Of a stretch of DNA of 56,293 bases, positions 1-8,407 are shown one piece after another (the first letter of the stretch is position 1; every line of letters begins with the position of its first letter). The notes below the pieces were generated by a model that ran no database searches, was not told the origin of the DNA, and worked only from the letters and a program-made list of their open reading frames with translations. The DNA comes from Siphonobacter sp. BAB-5405 (GTDB taxonomy: Bacteria; Bacteroidota; Bacteroidia; Cytophagales; Spirosomataceae), in contig NZ_NJAG01000017.1 of NCBI RefSeq assembly GCF_002872335.1, positions 1 through 56,293 of the forward strand, written 5' to 3'. Made by a program: the position numbers and the translations under genes.

Positions 1-118
1 AGAAAAAGTTGAAATTTATTTTTTCAAGCTTTCCGTTGAAAACCAAACCCCTCATCCAACTTCTCACTTCCTTTCTCTCTTCGCTTTTACTGCCGACCCT
101 ACTTTCAAAACCGGACTG

Positions 119-150
119 CAAAGGTAAGTCATTTCTAAGCCGCTTGTCAA
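119..150 (-). promoter_or_regulatory. Bacteroidota-type promoter, inner copy of a tandem pair
   Basis: On the minus strand TTGACA (145-150) is followed after 18 bases by TACCTTTG (119-126), a full match to the Bacteroidota -7 consensus TAnnTTTG. An A/T-rich stretch at 151-178 lies upstream, like an UP element. It fires leftward out of the window. The same arrangement is repeated at 274-305. Confidence 0.75.
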
Positions 151-273
151 GAAAAAAGTGAAAATTTATTTTCAGCTTCTTCGCTTCTTTCCACCGCCTC
201 ATCCCTCGCTTAACTGCCTTTGCCTCAAGTGTTTACACCGTCTTTCCAGTGCCTTTCCCGTCGTTTGGGAGTG

Positions 274-305
274 CAAAGATAAGCTAAGAAAATCCCCCTT
301 GTCAA
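274..305 (-). promoter_or_regulatory. Bacteroidota-type promoter, outer copy of a tandem pair
   Basis: On the minus strand TTGACA (300-305), an 18-base spacer and TATCTTTG (274-281) repeat the design of the copy at 119-150, about 155 bases upstream of it. An A/T-rich tract follows at 306-330. No gene lies downstream inside the window, so the target is off the left edge. Tandem strong promoters of this kind are typical of rRNA operons; the target itself cannot be seen. Confidence 0.75.
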
Positions 306-480
306 GTGTGAAATCAAAGTTTTTTTAAAATCCTCTAACTCATTACTGATTATCAGAATTTTAAGTCCAAAAAAAGTTGCGATGCGATTCAAAAAATCCA
401 CATCCACTGCCCCTTTTACCTCAGTATCTTCGTCAAAACATTCCTTACGGGTAGCTAGTTTCTACGGTTTGGGCCTTTAC

Positions 481-517
481 GAAAGGAGCGACTGTTTGAT
501 GAACAGTCGCTCCTTTC
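481..517 (-). terminator. Long hairpin downstream of trpA
   Basis: A perfect 16-bp inverted repeat (481-496 with 502-517) encloses a 5-base loop. It lies about 117 bases beyond the trpA stop and before the outward promoters, so it probably ends trpBA transcription. There is no clean U-run on either strand, so it is not a textbook intrinsic terminator. Confidence 0.5.
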
Positions 518-633
518 AAGTTCTATAATCGTAATCTCGCTTCTAAGTCAGGTTACTCAGGTCCTATAAATCGTTTCGGTACCTTAAGCTCGTTTACTAG
601 ATCCCTTCTATTTATATATATAGTATACTCTAT

Positions 634-1422
634 TTATATAATAGTAACAGGACCTTTGATTCCCTGTACGAATGTTTGAATGGTACTGGGTAAATCGCTG
701 CCTTGACTAATGGCTTTGATAAAGGCACTTCCGATAATAGCTCCGTTAGCATTTTTGCTGGCCTGCTCGAAAGACTGATTATCGGAGATACCGAATCCGA
801 TCAGACGCGGATTTTTCAGGTTCAGGCTGGCAATGCGGTCGAAGTAGGCTTCCTGTTCGGCACTGATGCCCGTCTTGGCTCCGGTGATACTGGCCGACGA
901 TACCATATAAATAAAGCCCTGCGATACCTCATCGATATACTGGATTCGTTTTTCCGTGGTTTGCGGCGTAATCAGGAAGATGTTGAGCAGACCGTATTTT
1001 TCAAACGTAGGTTTGAATTCTTCTTCATAGACATCCGCCGGAATATCGGGTAGGATTAGCCCATCTACACCTACCTCCTGACACTTCTGACAAAAGGCCT
1101 CCACACCGAACTGAAGTACAGGATTGATATAACCCATCAATAATACAGGAACGTGGATCTCGTCCCGCATGCCTTCCAGCTGACTAAACAAGACTTTCAG
1201 CGACATGCCATTTTCCAGAGCCCGTTGATTGGAAGCCTGAATGGTTTCCCCATCCGCTACCGGATCCGAGTACGGCATTCCGATTTCAACTAAGTCGGCC
1301 CCTGCTTCCTGCAGATTCTTTAAAATGGTACGCGTATCGTTGAGCTGGGGGTAACCCGCCGTAAAATAGACATTGAGCAACTTTTGCGATTGCTGCTGAA
1401 AAAGTTGAGTAATGCGATTCAT
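634..1422 (-). CDS. trpA: Tryptophan synthase alpha subunit
   Basis: TrpA splits indole-3-glycerol phosphate into glyceraldehyde 3-phosphate and indole, which is channelled to TrpB in the cytoplasmic alpha2-beta2 complex. The 262 residues match the usual family length. The catalytic acids are visible: Glu46 in LVEIG and Asp57 in SDPVADG. Near the C-terminus GFGISDNQ and GSAFIK form the phosphate-binding loops. It starts with ATG 27 bases after the trpB stop, so both are translated from one message controlled by the attenuator in front of trpB. The last codons run into an A/T-rich repeat but the C-terminus has a normal length. Confidence 0.97.
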   Translation of the reverse strand: MNRITQLFQQQSQKLLNVYFTAGYPQLNDTRTILKNLQEAGADLVEIGMPYSDPVADGETIQASNQRALENGMSLKVLFSQLEGMRDEIHVPVLLMGYINPVLQFGVEAFCQKCQEVGVDGLILPDIPADVYEEEFKPTFEKYGLLNIFLITPQTTEKRIQYIDEVSQGFIYMVSSASITGAKTGISAEQEAYFDRIASLNLKNPRLIGFGISDNQSFEQASKNANGAIIGSAFIKAISQGSDLPSTIQTFVQGIKGPVTII

Positions 1423-1449
1423 CGATTGCTTCGGTTTGATGGTTGGGGC

Positions 1450-2664
1450 TTACAGGTATTTCATATAGGTAGCTAAATCCTTATCACCGCGACCGGACAG
1501 ATTCACTACGACTACTTCATCGGGCGAAGCATTCAGGGTTTTCAGGCACGCCAGAGCATGGGCGGATTCCAACGCCGGAATGATTCCCTCCAGTTTAGCC
1601 AGCTGAAAGCCGGACGCCAGGGCTTCTTCATCCGTAATGGCCTTGAAGATGCCGCGACCGCTCGTCGCCAGGTTGGCGTGCATGGGACCGATTCCCGGAT
1701 AATCCAGACCCGCCGAAATCGAGAAGGGTTCTACGACCTGGCCATCTTCCGTTTGCATGAGGATACTGCGACTTCCGTGTAAAACACCGGGTTTCCCTAG
1801 GAAAGTAGTCGCTGCCGAATGGCCCGATTCCACGCCCTTACCCGCTGCCTCTGCCACTACTAATTTCACCGATGCATCGTTCAGGAAGTGATAGAAAGCA
1901 CCTGCCGCATTGGAACCGCCGCCAACGCAGGCAATTACATAATCGGGCAACTCAGAACCCGTTTTTTCGGCGAGCTGATTGCGTACCTCTTCCGAGATGA
2001 CCGACTGGAAGCGGGCTACCATATCCGGATACGGGTGCGGACCTACGACACTACCTATTATATAATGCGTATCGACGGGGTTATTAATCCAGTGACGCAT
2101 GGCTTCGTTGGTCGCATCTTTCAGCGTACGCGAACCGCTCGTGGCGGGTCGTACTTCCGCACCCAGCATTTTCATCCGGGCTACATTGGGAGCCTGCCGT
2201 TCGATGTCGATTTCGCCCATGTATACAATACATTCGATACCCATCAAAGCACAAACCGTCGCCGTTGCTACGCCGTGCTGACCAGCTCCGGTTTCGGCTA
2301 CGATTTTGTTTTTACCCAAACGCTTTGCCAGCAGAATCTGACCGATGGTATTGTTGACTTTGTGAGCACCGGTATGACAGAGGTCTTCCCGCTTGAGATA
2401 GATTTTCGTGTTGTACACTTCCGAAAGACGTTCGGCAAAGTACAAGGGCGTTGGGCGACCGACGTAATCCCGTAACAGGTATTCAAATTCAGCCTGAAAC
2501 GAAGGATCAGCCATGATCGTTAAATAGTTCTCCCGTAACTCTTCTACGTTCGGGTACAACATTTCAGGAATGAAGGCTCCACCGTAAGGTCCGTAATATC
2601 CCCGCTCGTTCACCTGAAAAGCACTGGTAACCTGGTCTGCAATTTTCATACGATTCGAATGCAT
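1450..2664 (-). CDS. trpB: Tryptophan synthase beta subunit
   Basis: TrpB is the PLP enzyme that condenses indole with serine to make tryptophan. The 404 residues hold the PLP lysine in HTGAHKVNN (Lys102) and the phosphate-binding GGGSN motif near residue 245. The N-terminal [13 protein letters not shown] segment is typical of TrpB1, the partner of TrpA. The ATG at 2664 lies 9 bases past the U-run of an intrinsic terminator, and a second in-frame ATG lies five codons further on. The gene is therefore expressed only when transcription reads through the attenuator. Biosynthetic genes trpC and trpF are 8 kb upstream, beyond a Sus-type locus. Confidence 0.97.
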   Translation of the reverse strand: MHSNRMKIADQVTSAFQVNERGYYGPYGGAFIPEMLYPNVEELRENYLTIMADPSFQAEFEYLLRDYVGRPTPLYFAERLSEVYNTKIYLKREDLCHTGAHKVNNTIGQILLAKRLGKNKIVAETGAGQHGVATATVCALMGIECIVYMGEIDIERQAPNVARMKMLGAEVRPATSGSRTLKDATNEAMRHWINNPVDTHYIIGSVVGPHPYPDMVARFQSVISEEVRNQLAEKTGSELPDYVIACVGGGSNAAGAFYHFLNDASVKLVVAEAAGKGVESGHSAATTFLGKPGVLHGSRSILMQTEDGQVVEPFSISAGLDYPGIGPMHANLATSGRGIFKAITDEEALASGFQLAKLEGIIPALESAHALACLKTLNASPDEVVVVNLSGRGDKDLATYMKYL

Positions 2665-2678
2665 TGGCTAATAAAAAA

Positions 2679-2702
2679 CCCGCTGTTCGGCTGAACAGCG
2701 GG
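2679..2702 (-). terminator. trpBA attenuator terminator
   Basis: On the minus strand a perfect 10-bp stem (2693-2702 with 2679-2688) closes a 4-base loop and is followed by six U (2673-2678), then the trpB ATG at 2664. Its left arm plus loop (2689-2698) can instead pair over 10 bases, two of them G-U, with 2741-2750, which spans the last codon and stop of the leader peptide. That is the terminator/antiterminator switch of classical ribosome-mediated attenuation. Confidence 0.88.
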
Positions 2703-2744
2703 CGTGTATATAAGGACTAGTCCATGTACGCAAAAGAGGGCTGC
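2703..2744 (-). promoter_or_regulatory. trp leader region between leader peptide and terminator
   Basis: Contains the antiterminator strand start (2741-2744), the 8-base strand 2729-2736 that pairs with 2777-2784 inside trpL, and a GGACTAGTCC palindrome (2714-2723). Together these set up the alternative folds of the attenuator. Confidence 0.6.
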
Positions 2745-2798
2745 TCAACCGAGATTTCTCAGCTGCCACCACCATGCTTTTGCGAATGAATTGTTCAT
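2745..2798 (-). CDS. trpL: trp operon leader peptide (17 aa, three tandem Trp codons)
   Basis: A short frame from ATG (2796-2798) to TGA (2745-2747) encodes MNNSFAKAWWWQLRNLG. Three consecutive Trp codons lie at 2766-2774. A ribosome stalled there leaves 2741-2750 free to pair with 2689-2698, which blocks the terminator at 2679-2702. A ribosome that reaches the stop codon covers 2741-2750 and lets the terminator form. A further 8-bp pairing (2777-2784 with 2729-2736) brackets the Trp codons and could fold when no ribosome is present. The peptide is too short for ordinary gene finders. Role inferred from layout; the family logic is that of enterobacterial trpL. Confidence 0.88.
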   Translation of the reverse strand: MNNSFAKAWWWQLRNLG

Positions 2799-2824
2799 GT
2801 TTCGTTTGAAATACATTGATAAGG

Positions 2825-2832
2825 CAAACTTA
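2825..2832 (-). promoter_or_regulatory. Probable -7 element of the trpL-trpBA promoter
   Basis: TAAGTTTG on the minus strand matches TAnnTTTG exactly and would start RNA near 2818, about 20 bases before trpL. It lies after the susD stop at 2911, so trpBA would have its own promoter. No good -33 TTG is visible at the right distance, so the call rests on the -7 box and position. Confidence 0.5.
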
Positions 2833-2910
2833 AAAGTTTTTTGTTTTCTACCCTATTACTTACTTCATAATTTTCATAGGAGTAGTTTAGAAATCCCATT
2901 CGCCGCCTTC

Positions 2911-4725
2911 CTATTCAATCTTCGTCAAAGCCGGAACGTTTTCCTCGTAACCCGAGTACCCTTTGTTCTGATTGATTCGTCCCTGTGTATTGGAGCGAAT
3001 GGCGTTGCGGGGAATCGGCCAGAGCACGTGATACGGACTCATGGTATAGCGATCGCCATGGTTGGTTACGACGCCTTTGTTGTAAAACTCATTCTTCTCC
3101 ATGATCCGATCGTAGAAAAAATTGTTTTCCGAAAAGTTCTCCAGATTGTACGTTTTCCCATTGTAGGCCGCCTTTCCGGTCAGGGCAAAGAGATACGCCA
3201 TACGGGTTAGCTCCGTTTTACGACCTTCTTCGTAGTACAGCTCCCGAGCACGCTCATCGAGAATGGTACCGATGTTGACATCCGCCGGAGCCATTTCCTT
3301 CGCTCCCGCCCGCGTCCGTACGGCATTCAGGTCCATTGCGGCACTAGCGAGATTACCTTTCCAGTAATAGGCTTCCGCTCGTAGTAGATAGGTTTCGGCC
3401 AGGCGGAATACGTACCAATCCGAGTTACCGCCACGAGCAGGTTTGGTCTGCGGATCGGGTACGTATAGCTTATAATGCGGCCAGCCAAACCAGCTTCGGA
3501 TGGTATCTGTACTCAGGCGTACGCCAGTGGCGTTGTAGAGTTGCAGGGGTTTCCCGTAATAGGGATCGTTGTTCTTTTTCAGGTCCGGATGGTTGTACAC
3601 CAGATCTTCCATCGTCATCCAGTTGCCCTTCACGTGGCGTAAGTCCTTGGGGTCCGTCCAGATGTTTTGGGTACTGTAGCGAGTTCCCCGGCAACGGCCC
3701 AGGCCGCGACCGTAGATGGTCGACTGGTCCAGTTCAATGTCGGCGGCGTCGCTGGTGCCTTTGCGACCACTGGGCGTATTGATCGTGTTGTACCACTGCG
3801 GTACGGTTTGCCGCATAATCTGCATGCCGCCTTCAAAGTTTCCATCCATATTGATGCGGTCGATGACCAGCATCAGAGCTTCGCGGTTTTCGGCCAGTGA
3901 TTTGTTTTCTGGACGGTGCAAATCCCAGATCACGTTGCGGGAGGCGTTATTCCGGTCCACGCCAAAACGGTTTTTCATTAACGTGTACACGCCTCCGTCG
4001 ATCACGTTACTAGCCGACTTGATGGCATCGTCGAATTTGCCGAGAGCCAGATTTACTTTCGTCAGCAAGTGACTAACGGCCCCTTTGGTTACTTCGCCCT
4101 TGTCCACATTGTCGGGTACCCACTGCTCGGCAAACTCCAGGTCTTCTTTCATTTGCTGTAAGATGACCTCGCGTTTGGTGGAATAGAAATCCAGCTTGGG
4201 TTCCGTAATTTCTTTCAGGATCAAAGGAACGTCCCCGAATTGCTGGGTCAGTTTGTAGTACCGATACGCCCGGTGAAAATAAGCTTTCCCAAGTACCGCA
4301 TTCCGTTCCACTTCCGAGGCATACTTGGCATCATCAATCCGGGAAATGACTACGTTGGCGTACTTTATGCCCTTAAATCCTTCATACCAGTACCAGCCAA
4401 TCTTATTGTAGTCCGTCGAATTCAGGTTCGCGTCGGGCGTAATCATCAGGTTCAGGTCCTGAGCCGGACCTGATTTATCGGTCGTTCCTTCGATGGCTAC
4501 TTCCGAAAATATGGTTTCCGTGATGATCGGGGCTCCGTCGCCGTACCATTCGTACCGCATGTTCCGAAGGCAGGCCACCAGGGCTCCTTCCATGCCATTG
4601 GCATCGATGAACGTGTTTTCGGGAGCGTAAAAAGAGAGCGGTTTGGGGGTCAGCCAGTCTTTGGCACACCCACTACCCAGGGCCAGCAAAGCCGCCAGCA
4701 GTACGCCATTGGTATATTTTTTCAT
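2911..4725 (-). CDS. SusD/RagB family nutrient-binding outer-membrane lipoprotein
   Basis: SusD-type proteins are surface lipoproteins that cap a SusC barrel and capture the substrate. The 604 residues begin with a lipoprotein signal whose lipobox ends in LGSGC (Cys20), followed by an acidic/Pro-containing tether. Helical TPR-like regions with the conserved [19 protein letters not shown] stretch near residue 150 and the C-terminal RagB part ([13 protein letters not shown], then [12 protein letters not shown]) are clear. It starts 21 bases after the susC stop, a normal SusC-SusD pair. No glycosidase, protease or other degradative enzyme lies nearby, so the substrate cannot be named. The gene stands between trpF and trpB, which is unusual. 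Confidence 0.93.
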   Translation of the reverse strand: MKKYTNGVLLAALLALGSGCAKDWLTPKPLSFYAPENTFIDANGMEGALVACLRNMRYEWYGDGAPIITETIFSEVAIEGTTDKSGPAQDLNLMITPDANLNSTDYNKIGWYWYEGFKGIKYANVVISRIDDAKYASEVERNAVLGKAYFHRAYRYYKLTQQFGDVPLILKEITEPKLDFYSTKREVILQQMKEDLEFAEQWVPDNVDKGEVTKGAVSHLLTKVNLALGKFDDAIKSASNVIDGGVYTLMKNRFGVDRNNASRNVIWDLHRPENKSLAENREALMLVIDRINMDGNFEGGMQIMRQTVPQWYNTINTPSGRKGTSDAADIELDQSTIYGRGLGRCRGTRYSTQNIWTDPKDLRHVKGNWMTMEDLVYNHPDLKKNNDPYYGKPLQLYNATGVRLSTDTIRSWFGWPHYKLYVPDPQTKPARGGNSDWYVFRLAETYLLRAEAYYWKGNLASAAMDLNAVRTRAGAKEMAPADVNIGTILDERARELYYEEGRKTELTRMAYLFALTGKAAYNGKTYNLENFSENNFFYDRIMEKNEFYNKGVVTNHGDRYTMSPYHVLWPIPRNAIRSNTQGRINQNKGYSGYEENVPALTKIE

Positions 4726-4746
4726 ACGTGTTTCGTCTAGAGGCTT

Positions 4747-7700
4747 TTACAAAGTCAGATTTAATCCCAGCGTATAAGTTCGTGGGGTAGGTCCGGTGAT
4801 GGCGTTGTTATCCGAATCCCGTAAGCCGTTTTCCGGATCCCAGTAATTCCATTCGGGAGCGTAGAAGCCTACGTTCCGAACCGAGAAATAAGCCCGTACC
4901 CGTTGCATATTCACTTTCTGAATCAGTGCTTTCGGGAGGTTGTAGGACATGGAAATATTGTCCAGTCGAACGAATGACTTCTTGCGGTAGACGCTGAAGT
5001 TGGCACTTCCATTGCTGGAGGCCAGTCGGGCGTAGTCGTTGGTAGGGTTCTCCGCGGTCCAATACGGAAACACATACGAAGACGTTCGATCGGCTAAACC
5101 CTGATTTTTCGCCATATTGTACGAACTCACGTGTCCCCAGTACGAGTACATCATAAAGGAGATGTCGAAGTTTTTGAACAACGTAAATTCATTACGTAAC
5201 GTCCAGCGGAATCGCGGTGCCGTGTACCCCAGAAACTGTCGATCGGCATCGGTGTACTTATAATCGCCGTTGACATCCTGTACTTTGAAATCACCGGGTC
5301 GTACGCCGTACTTCGCTGCTTCCTCGGATTCGGAGGTTTGCCAGACGCCAACCACTTTCTGATCCCATACGCGGTCCAGAGCCTGGCCGATGAACCAGCG
5401 GTTCGAAATATCATCGGCTTCCCGCTGACCCGTTACATTGCCGTTCGCATCGGTTACATTGATTTTATCGCCGTAGAGATGTACTACCTTATTACGGTTA
5501 AGCGAGAAGTTGACACTAGCCCGCCAGGAGAAATTCTGCTGCTGGAGAATACGACCGTTCAGGTTCACTTCCATCCCTTTGTTCTGTACTTCACCCAAGT
5601 TATCCCAGACGTAACTGAAGCCCAGAATGTCGGGCAGCGTCCGTTGCACCAGCAAATCCTGGGTAGACATGCGGTACATTTCCAGCGAACCGTCCAGCTT
5701 TCCGTTGAATAGTGAAAAATCCAGACCGAAGTTATAGGCTGTGGTTTTTTCCCATTTCAGGTTCTTATTATTCATCCGGTTCACGTAGAGCTGGGATACC
5801 TGATACACCGTTCCGTCGTTGCGAACCATCAGGTATTTACCCGTCGTCAGATCAGAAAGGGCGACGTACCGACCAATATCCCGGTTTCCGTTGATTCCCC
5901 AGGACAGACGAAGTTTTCCGTAATTGAGCCAGGAGCTTTTGGCGAAATTTTCATCGCTAAATACCCAGCCCCCCGCAATGGAAGGGAACCAGGCCCGTGG
6001 ATTGGCCTGCCCGAACGCCGAATAGCCATCCCGGCGTACGGATAAGGTCAGCAAGTATTTTTGCTTGAGTGAATAGAACAGTCGTCCCATCAGAGCATCG
6101 GCGGTACTGTACTCATCATTACTACTTACGATGGGATTGATACCAGCCTCCACGCGGTGATAGCCCAGGTTATCGCTGGGTTCGAAACCGTTATTGCGGA
6201 TGCTATTGTTCCAGCTCTGGAATTTCTCCGCGTTGATCAGCATCGTCACATCGAAGTTGTGGATGTCGGCAACCGTTTTATTCCACTTGAACAAGTTATC
6301 AACCTGCCAGTTGTACACCATATTCTGCTCCCGCGAAGCCCGTCCGCCCACATTAGCCCATTCGGGGTGTTTGGACGATTCGTGGTTGAAGTTCCGGTAC
6401 CACTCAAACCGGGGAGTGAAATTGACCTGATACGTAATCCCCAGCGGCAAGGTCACCTTGGCAAACAGCGTAGAGATCAGCGTATTGTATTTCCGAAGCC
6501 GATCGGTGTATGTCATGGACAAAAAGGGGTGGCGACTACCGCCGCCGGGATCGTCCTGCGGGCTCCAGCGGTAATTGCCCTGAGCATCGTATTCGGAACC
6601 GTAGGGCGAGGCTTTGGTAATCTGCGTCCAGTCGGCGGCTACCTGACTTTCATCCCGGTCGGAGAACTGGGCGTTGATCCCAGCAGAAAGGAAGGAAGCG
6701 ATTTTACCCTCTAAATTGAACCGGGAACGAATGGTCGAAAACTTATCGCCAGTGATGATCCCTTCATTATTCAGATACCCCAGCGAATAGTAGTACGAAA
6801 TGTCGTTTTTCTTTCCGGAAATGCTGACGTTGTAATCCTGCCGACGGGCCGCCTGAAACACTTTATCGTACCAGTTTACCGACCGTCCAGCCTTGTAGTT
6901 TTCAATCTCAATCGGTTGAAATTTCAGGCGGTTCAGCCAGACGTCCGTTGGGTTACCCGTTGATCCGTCGTAACCCAGCCATTGCTGTAAAGGCACGTCC
7001 GAAGGCAGGTTATCCGGATTGGAAAACTGGTACGGCTTGGCATTTACGTTCTGACTTCTCAGCACATCTTCCCGCCAGCGTACGTAGCCTTCCGGACTGT
7101 ACACGGGCTGATTGCGAGCGACTGTACTGATGCCCACATTTCCATCTACACTGATGGTCGGCTTTTCACTTTTGCCCCGTTTGGTCGTAATCAAAATGAC
7201 CCCACTGGCCGCTTTTGCTCCGAATACGGCGGCCGAACTGGCATCTTTCAGTACGTCGAGGGTTTCAATGTCATTCGGGTTGATGTCCGACAGGGCTCCG
7301 TAATAAATGACGCCATCGACGACTAACAAGGGCGAAGAACTGGCATTAAGCGAAGTCCGGCCGCGTACCTGCAAATCACCTCCACCTTTCGCCGAAGCAT
7401 CGTACCCTACGTTCAAACCGGCAGCATTGCCCCGGAGCATGTCCTGTACGGTATTCGGATTTTCGTTTTCAATCTGAGCCGCCTTGATTTGGGATACAGC
7501 CCCGGTTAGATCCCGCTTTTGCTGGGTTCCGTAACCGATGACCACTACTTCCGTAAGGGCCTGCGTCGTTTCCTTGATCGTAAAATCGACGACGGATCGG
7601 CTACCGACTTCCACTTCTCCTCCCTGGTACCCAATGGATGAAAACACCAGAATAGCACCCGATTCGGGTACGGAAAGCTTGTATTGCCCTTTGCTATCGG

Positions 7701-8190
7701 TCGTCGTACCGCGGTTCCGATCTTTGATCTGAACGTTTACGCCGGGAATGGCCTGCCCTTTCTCATCAACGACGGTACCACTGATGATCCGATCTTTCGG
7801 AGCTACGTCGACCAGCTCTTCCGTAGTGTTGACCCGCCGGAGAATCACCTGATGATCGATCAGTTCGTAGGTGAGGTTATTCGGACGCAGCAATCGTTCG
7901 AGTACCGTTAGCAGAACTTCTTCGTTGGCATTCAGAGAAATAAGTCGATTGGCCTGAATGAGCTGGGGACTGTACATGAACCGTATACCGGCCGTCTGTT
8001 CAATCTTTTCAAGTGCTTTTTCCATATTCAGATTGGAAACATGCACGGTAATCTTCTGATTAAGTACTTCCTGGGCACGGCCATCTTTCGCCAGCGAAAG
8101 CGTAGCAAAGACGGTGGCCAGAATGAATTGTGGTAGAGCGATTCGCATGATTTTCAGCAGAATCCGACAGGAATGTCTACGTTTTACCAT
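4747..8190 (-). CDS. SusC/RagA family TonB-dependent outer-membrane receptor with STN domain
   Basis: A 1147-residue TonB-dependent transporter. From the ATG at 8190 the order is signal peptide, STN domain (KITVHVSNLNMEKALEKIEQ), a CarboxypepD_reg-like beta sandwich (GTVVDEKGQAIPGVNVQI), plug domain beginning TEVVVIGYGTQQ, and a C-terminal barrel ending in aromatic/hydrophobic residues. The STN domain means it can signal inward through the FecR protein encoded next to it. An in-frame ATG at 8313 would add 41 residues in front of the signal peptide and its codon lies inside a hairpin, so the inner start is preferred. Cognate SusD follows directly. The substrate is unknown. Confidence 0.93.
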   Translation of the reverse strand: MVKRRHSCRILLKIMRIALPQFILATVFATLSLAKDGRAQEVLNQKITVHVSNLNMEKALEKIEQTAGIRFMYSPQLIQANRLISLNANEEVLLTVLERLLRPNNLTYELIDHQVILRRVNTTEELVDVAPKDRIISGTVVDEKGQAIPGVNVQIKDRNRGTTTDSKGQYKLSVPESGAILVFSSIGYQGGEVEVGSRSVVDFTIKETTQALTEVVVIGYGTQQKRDLTGAVSQIKAAQIENENPNTVQDMLRGNAAGLNVGYDASAKGGGDLQVRGRTSLNASSSPLLVVDGVIYYGALSDINPNDIETLDVLKDASSAAVFGAKAASGVILITTKRGKSEKPTISVDGNVGISTVARNQPVYSPEGYVRWREDVLRSQNVNAKPYQFSNPDNLPSDVPLQQWLGYDGSTGNPTDVWLNRLKFQPIEIENYKAGRSVNWYDKVFQAARRQDYNVSISGKKNDISYYYSLGYLNNEGIITGDKFSTIRSRFNLEGKIASFLSAGINAQFSDRDESQVAADWTQITKASPYGSEYDAQGNYRWSPQDDPGGGSRHPFLSMTYTDRLRKYNTLISTLFAKVTLPLGITYQVNFTPRFEWYRNFNHESSKHPEWANVGGRASREQNMVYNWQVDNLFKWNKTVADIHNFDVTMLINAEKFQSWNNSIRNNGFEPSDNLGYHRVEAGINPIVSSNDEYSTADALMGRLFYSLKQKYLLTLSVRRDGYSAFGQANPRAWFPSIAGGWVFSDENFAKSSWLNYGKLRLSWGINGNRDIGRYVALSDLTTGKYLMVRNDGTVYQVSQLYVNRMNNKNLKWEKTTAYNFGLDFSLFNGKLDGSLEMYRMSTQDLLVQRTLPDILGFSYVWDNLGEVQNKGMEVNLNGRILQQQNFSWRASVNFSLNRNKVVHLYGDKINVTDANGNVTGQREADDISNRWFIGQALDRVWDQKVVGVWQTSESEEAAKYGVRPGDFKVQDVNGDYKYTDADRQFLGYTAPRFRWTLRNEFTLFKNFDISFMMYSYWGHVSSYNMAKNQGLADRTSSYVFPYWTAENPTNDYARLASSNGSANFSVYRKKSFVRLDNISMSYNLPKALIQKVNMQRVRAYFSVRNVGFYAPEWNYWDPENGLRDSDNNAITGPTPRTYTLGLNLTL

Positions 8191-8241
8191 AAATTTGAAC
8201 GGGTTTGTTGGTTCTCCAGAATTAGCAAATACAATCCCTTC

Positions 8242-8259
8242 CATCCGTTCCAGCGGATG
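8242..8259 (-). other. Hairpin with CTGGAA loop upstream of susC
   Basis: A perfect 6-bp stem (8242-8247 with 8254-8259) encloses a 6-base loop that reads CTGGAA on the minus strand, the same loop as the larger hairpin at 8294-8321. It lies in the leader between fecR and the preferred susC start. Confidence 0.45.
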
Positions 8260-8293
8260 TTCCGGTCGACCGAAAAATGAAGGGGAAAAGACC

Positions 8294-8321
8294 ATCGGCG
8301 AATGTTCCAGCATTCGCCGAT
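8294..8321 (-). other. 11-bp hairpin between fecR and susC
   Basis: A perfect 11-bp stem (8294-8304 with 8311-8321) encloses the loop CTGGAA (minus strand). On the minus strand it is followed by GGTCTTTTCCCC, so it could act as a weak terminator after fecR that lowers readthrough to susC. On the plus strand six T follow, but no plus-strand gene needs ending here. Confidence 0.5.
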
Positions 8322-8407
8322 TTTTTGGTCAGGCAAGCAGCACTACTTCATAGATCAAGCAAGAGGTTTAGCGTATATAGGTTTAGAGATTAAGCAGAAA
8401 AGTTTCT

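Larger units (their letters stand above)
1..633. other. Gene-free left end: tandem promoters and hairpin
   Basis: No convincing coding region is present. Bases 1-330 carry two tandem minus-strand promoters. The first 30 bases resemble the A/T-rich tract that lies upstream of the 119-150 promoter, so a third copy may begin just beyond the edge. A 16-bp hairpin lies at 481-517. Bases 600-640 are almost pure A/T with an 11-base direct repeat (608-618 and 630-640) that reaches into the trpA stop codon. Confidence 0.6.

Noticed and set aside
225-407. 60-codon minus-strand frame at the left end
   Set aside because: It overlaps the 274-305 promoter and has no domain or coding bias; chance frame.
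703-2475. Plus-strand frames opposite trpA and trpB
   Set aside because: They are antisense shadows of strongly conserved trpA and trpB.
2673-2832. T-box riboswitch as explanation of the trpB leader
   Set aside because: No specifier loop or T-box motif; the Trp-codon leader peptide and mutually exclusive stems fit classical attenuation.
8191-8313. N-terminal extension of susC by 41 codons
   Set aside because: It would place residues before the signal peptide, and its ATG lies inside a hairpin; the ATG at 8190 fits better.
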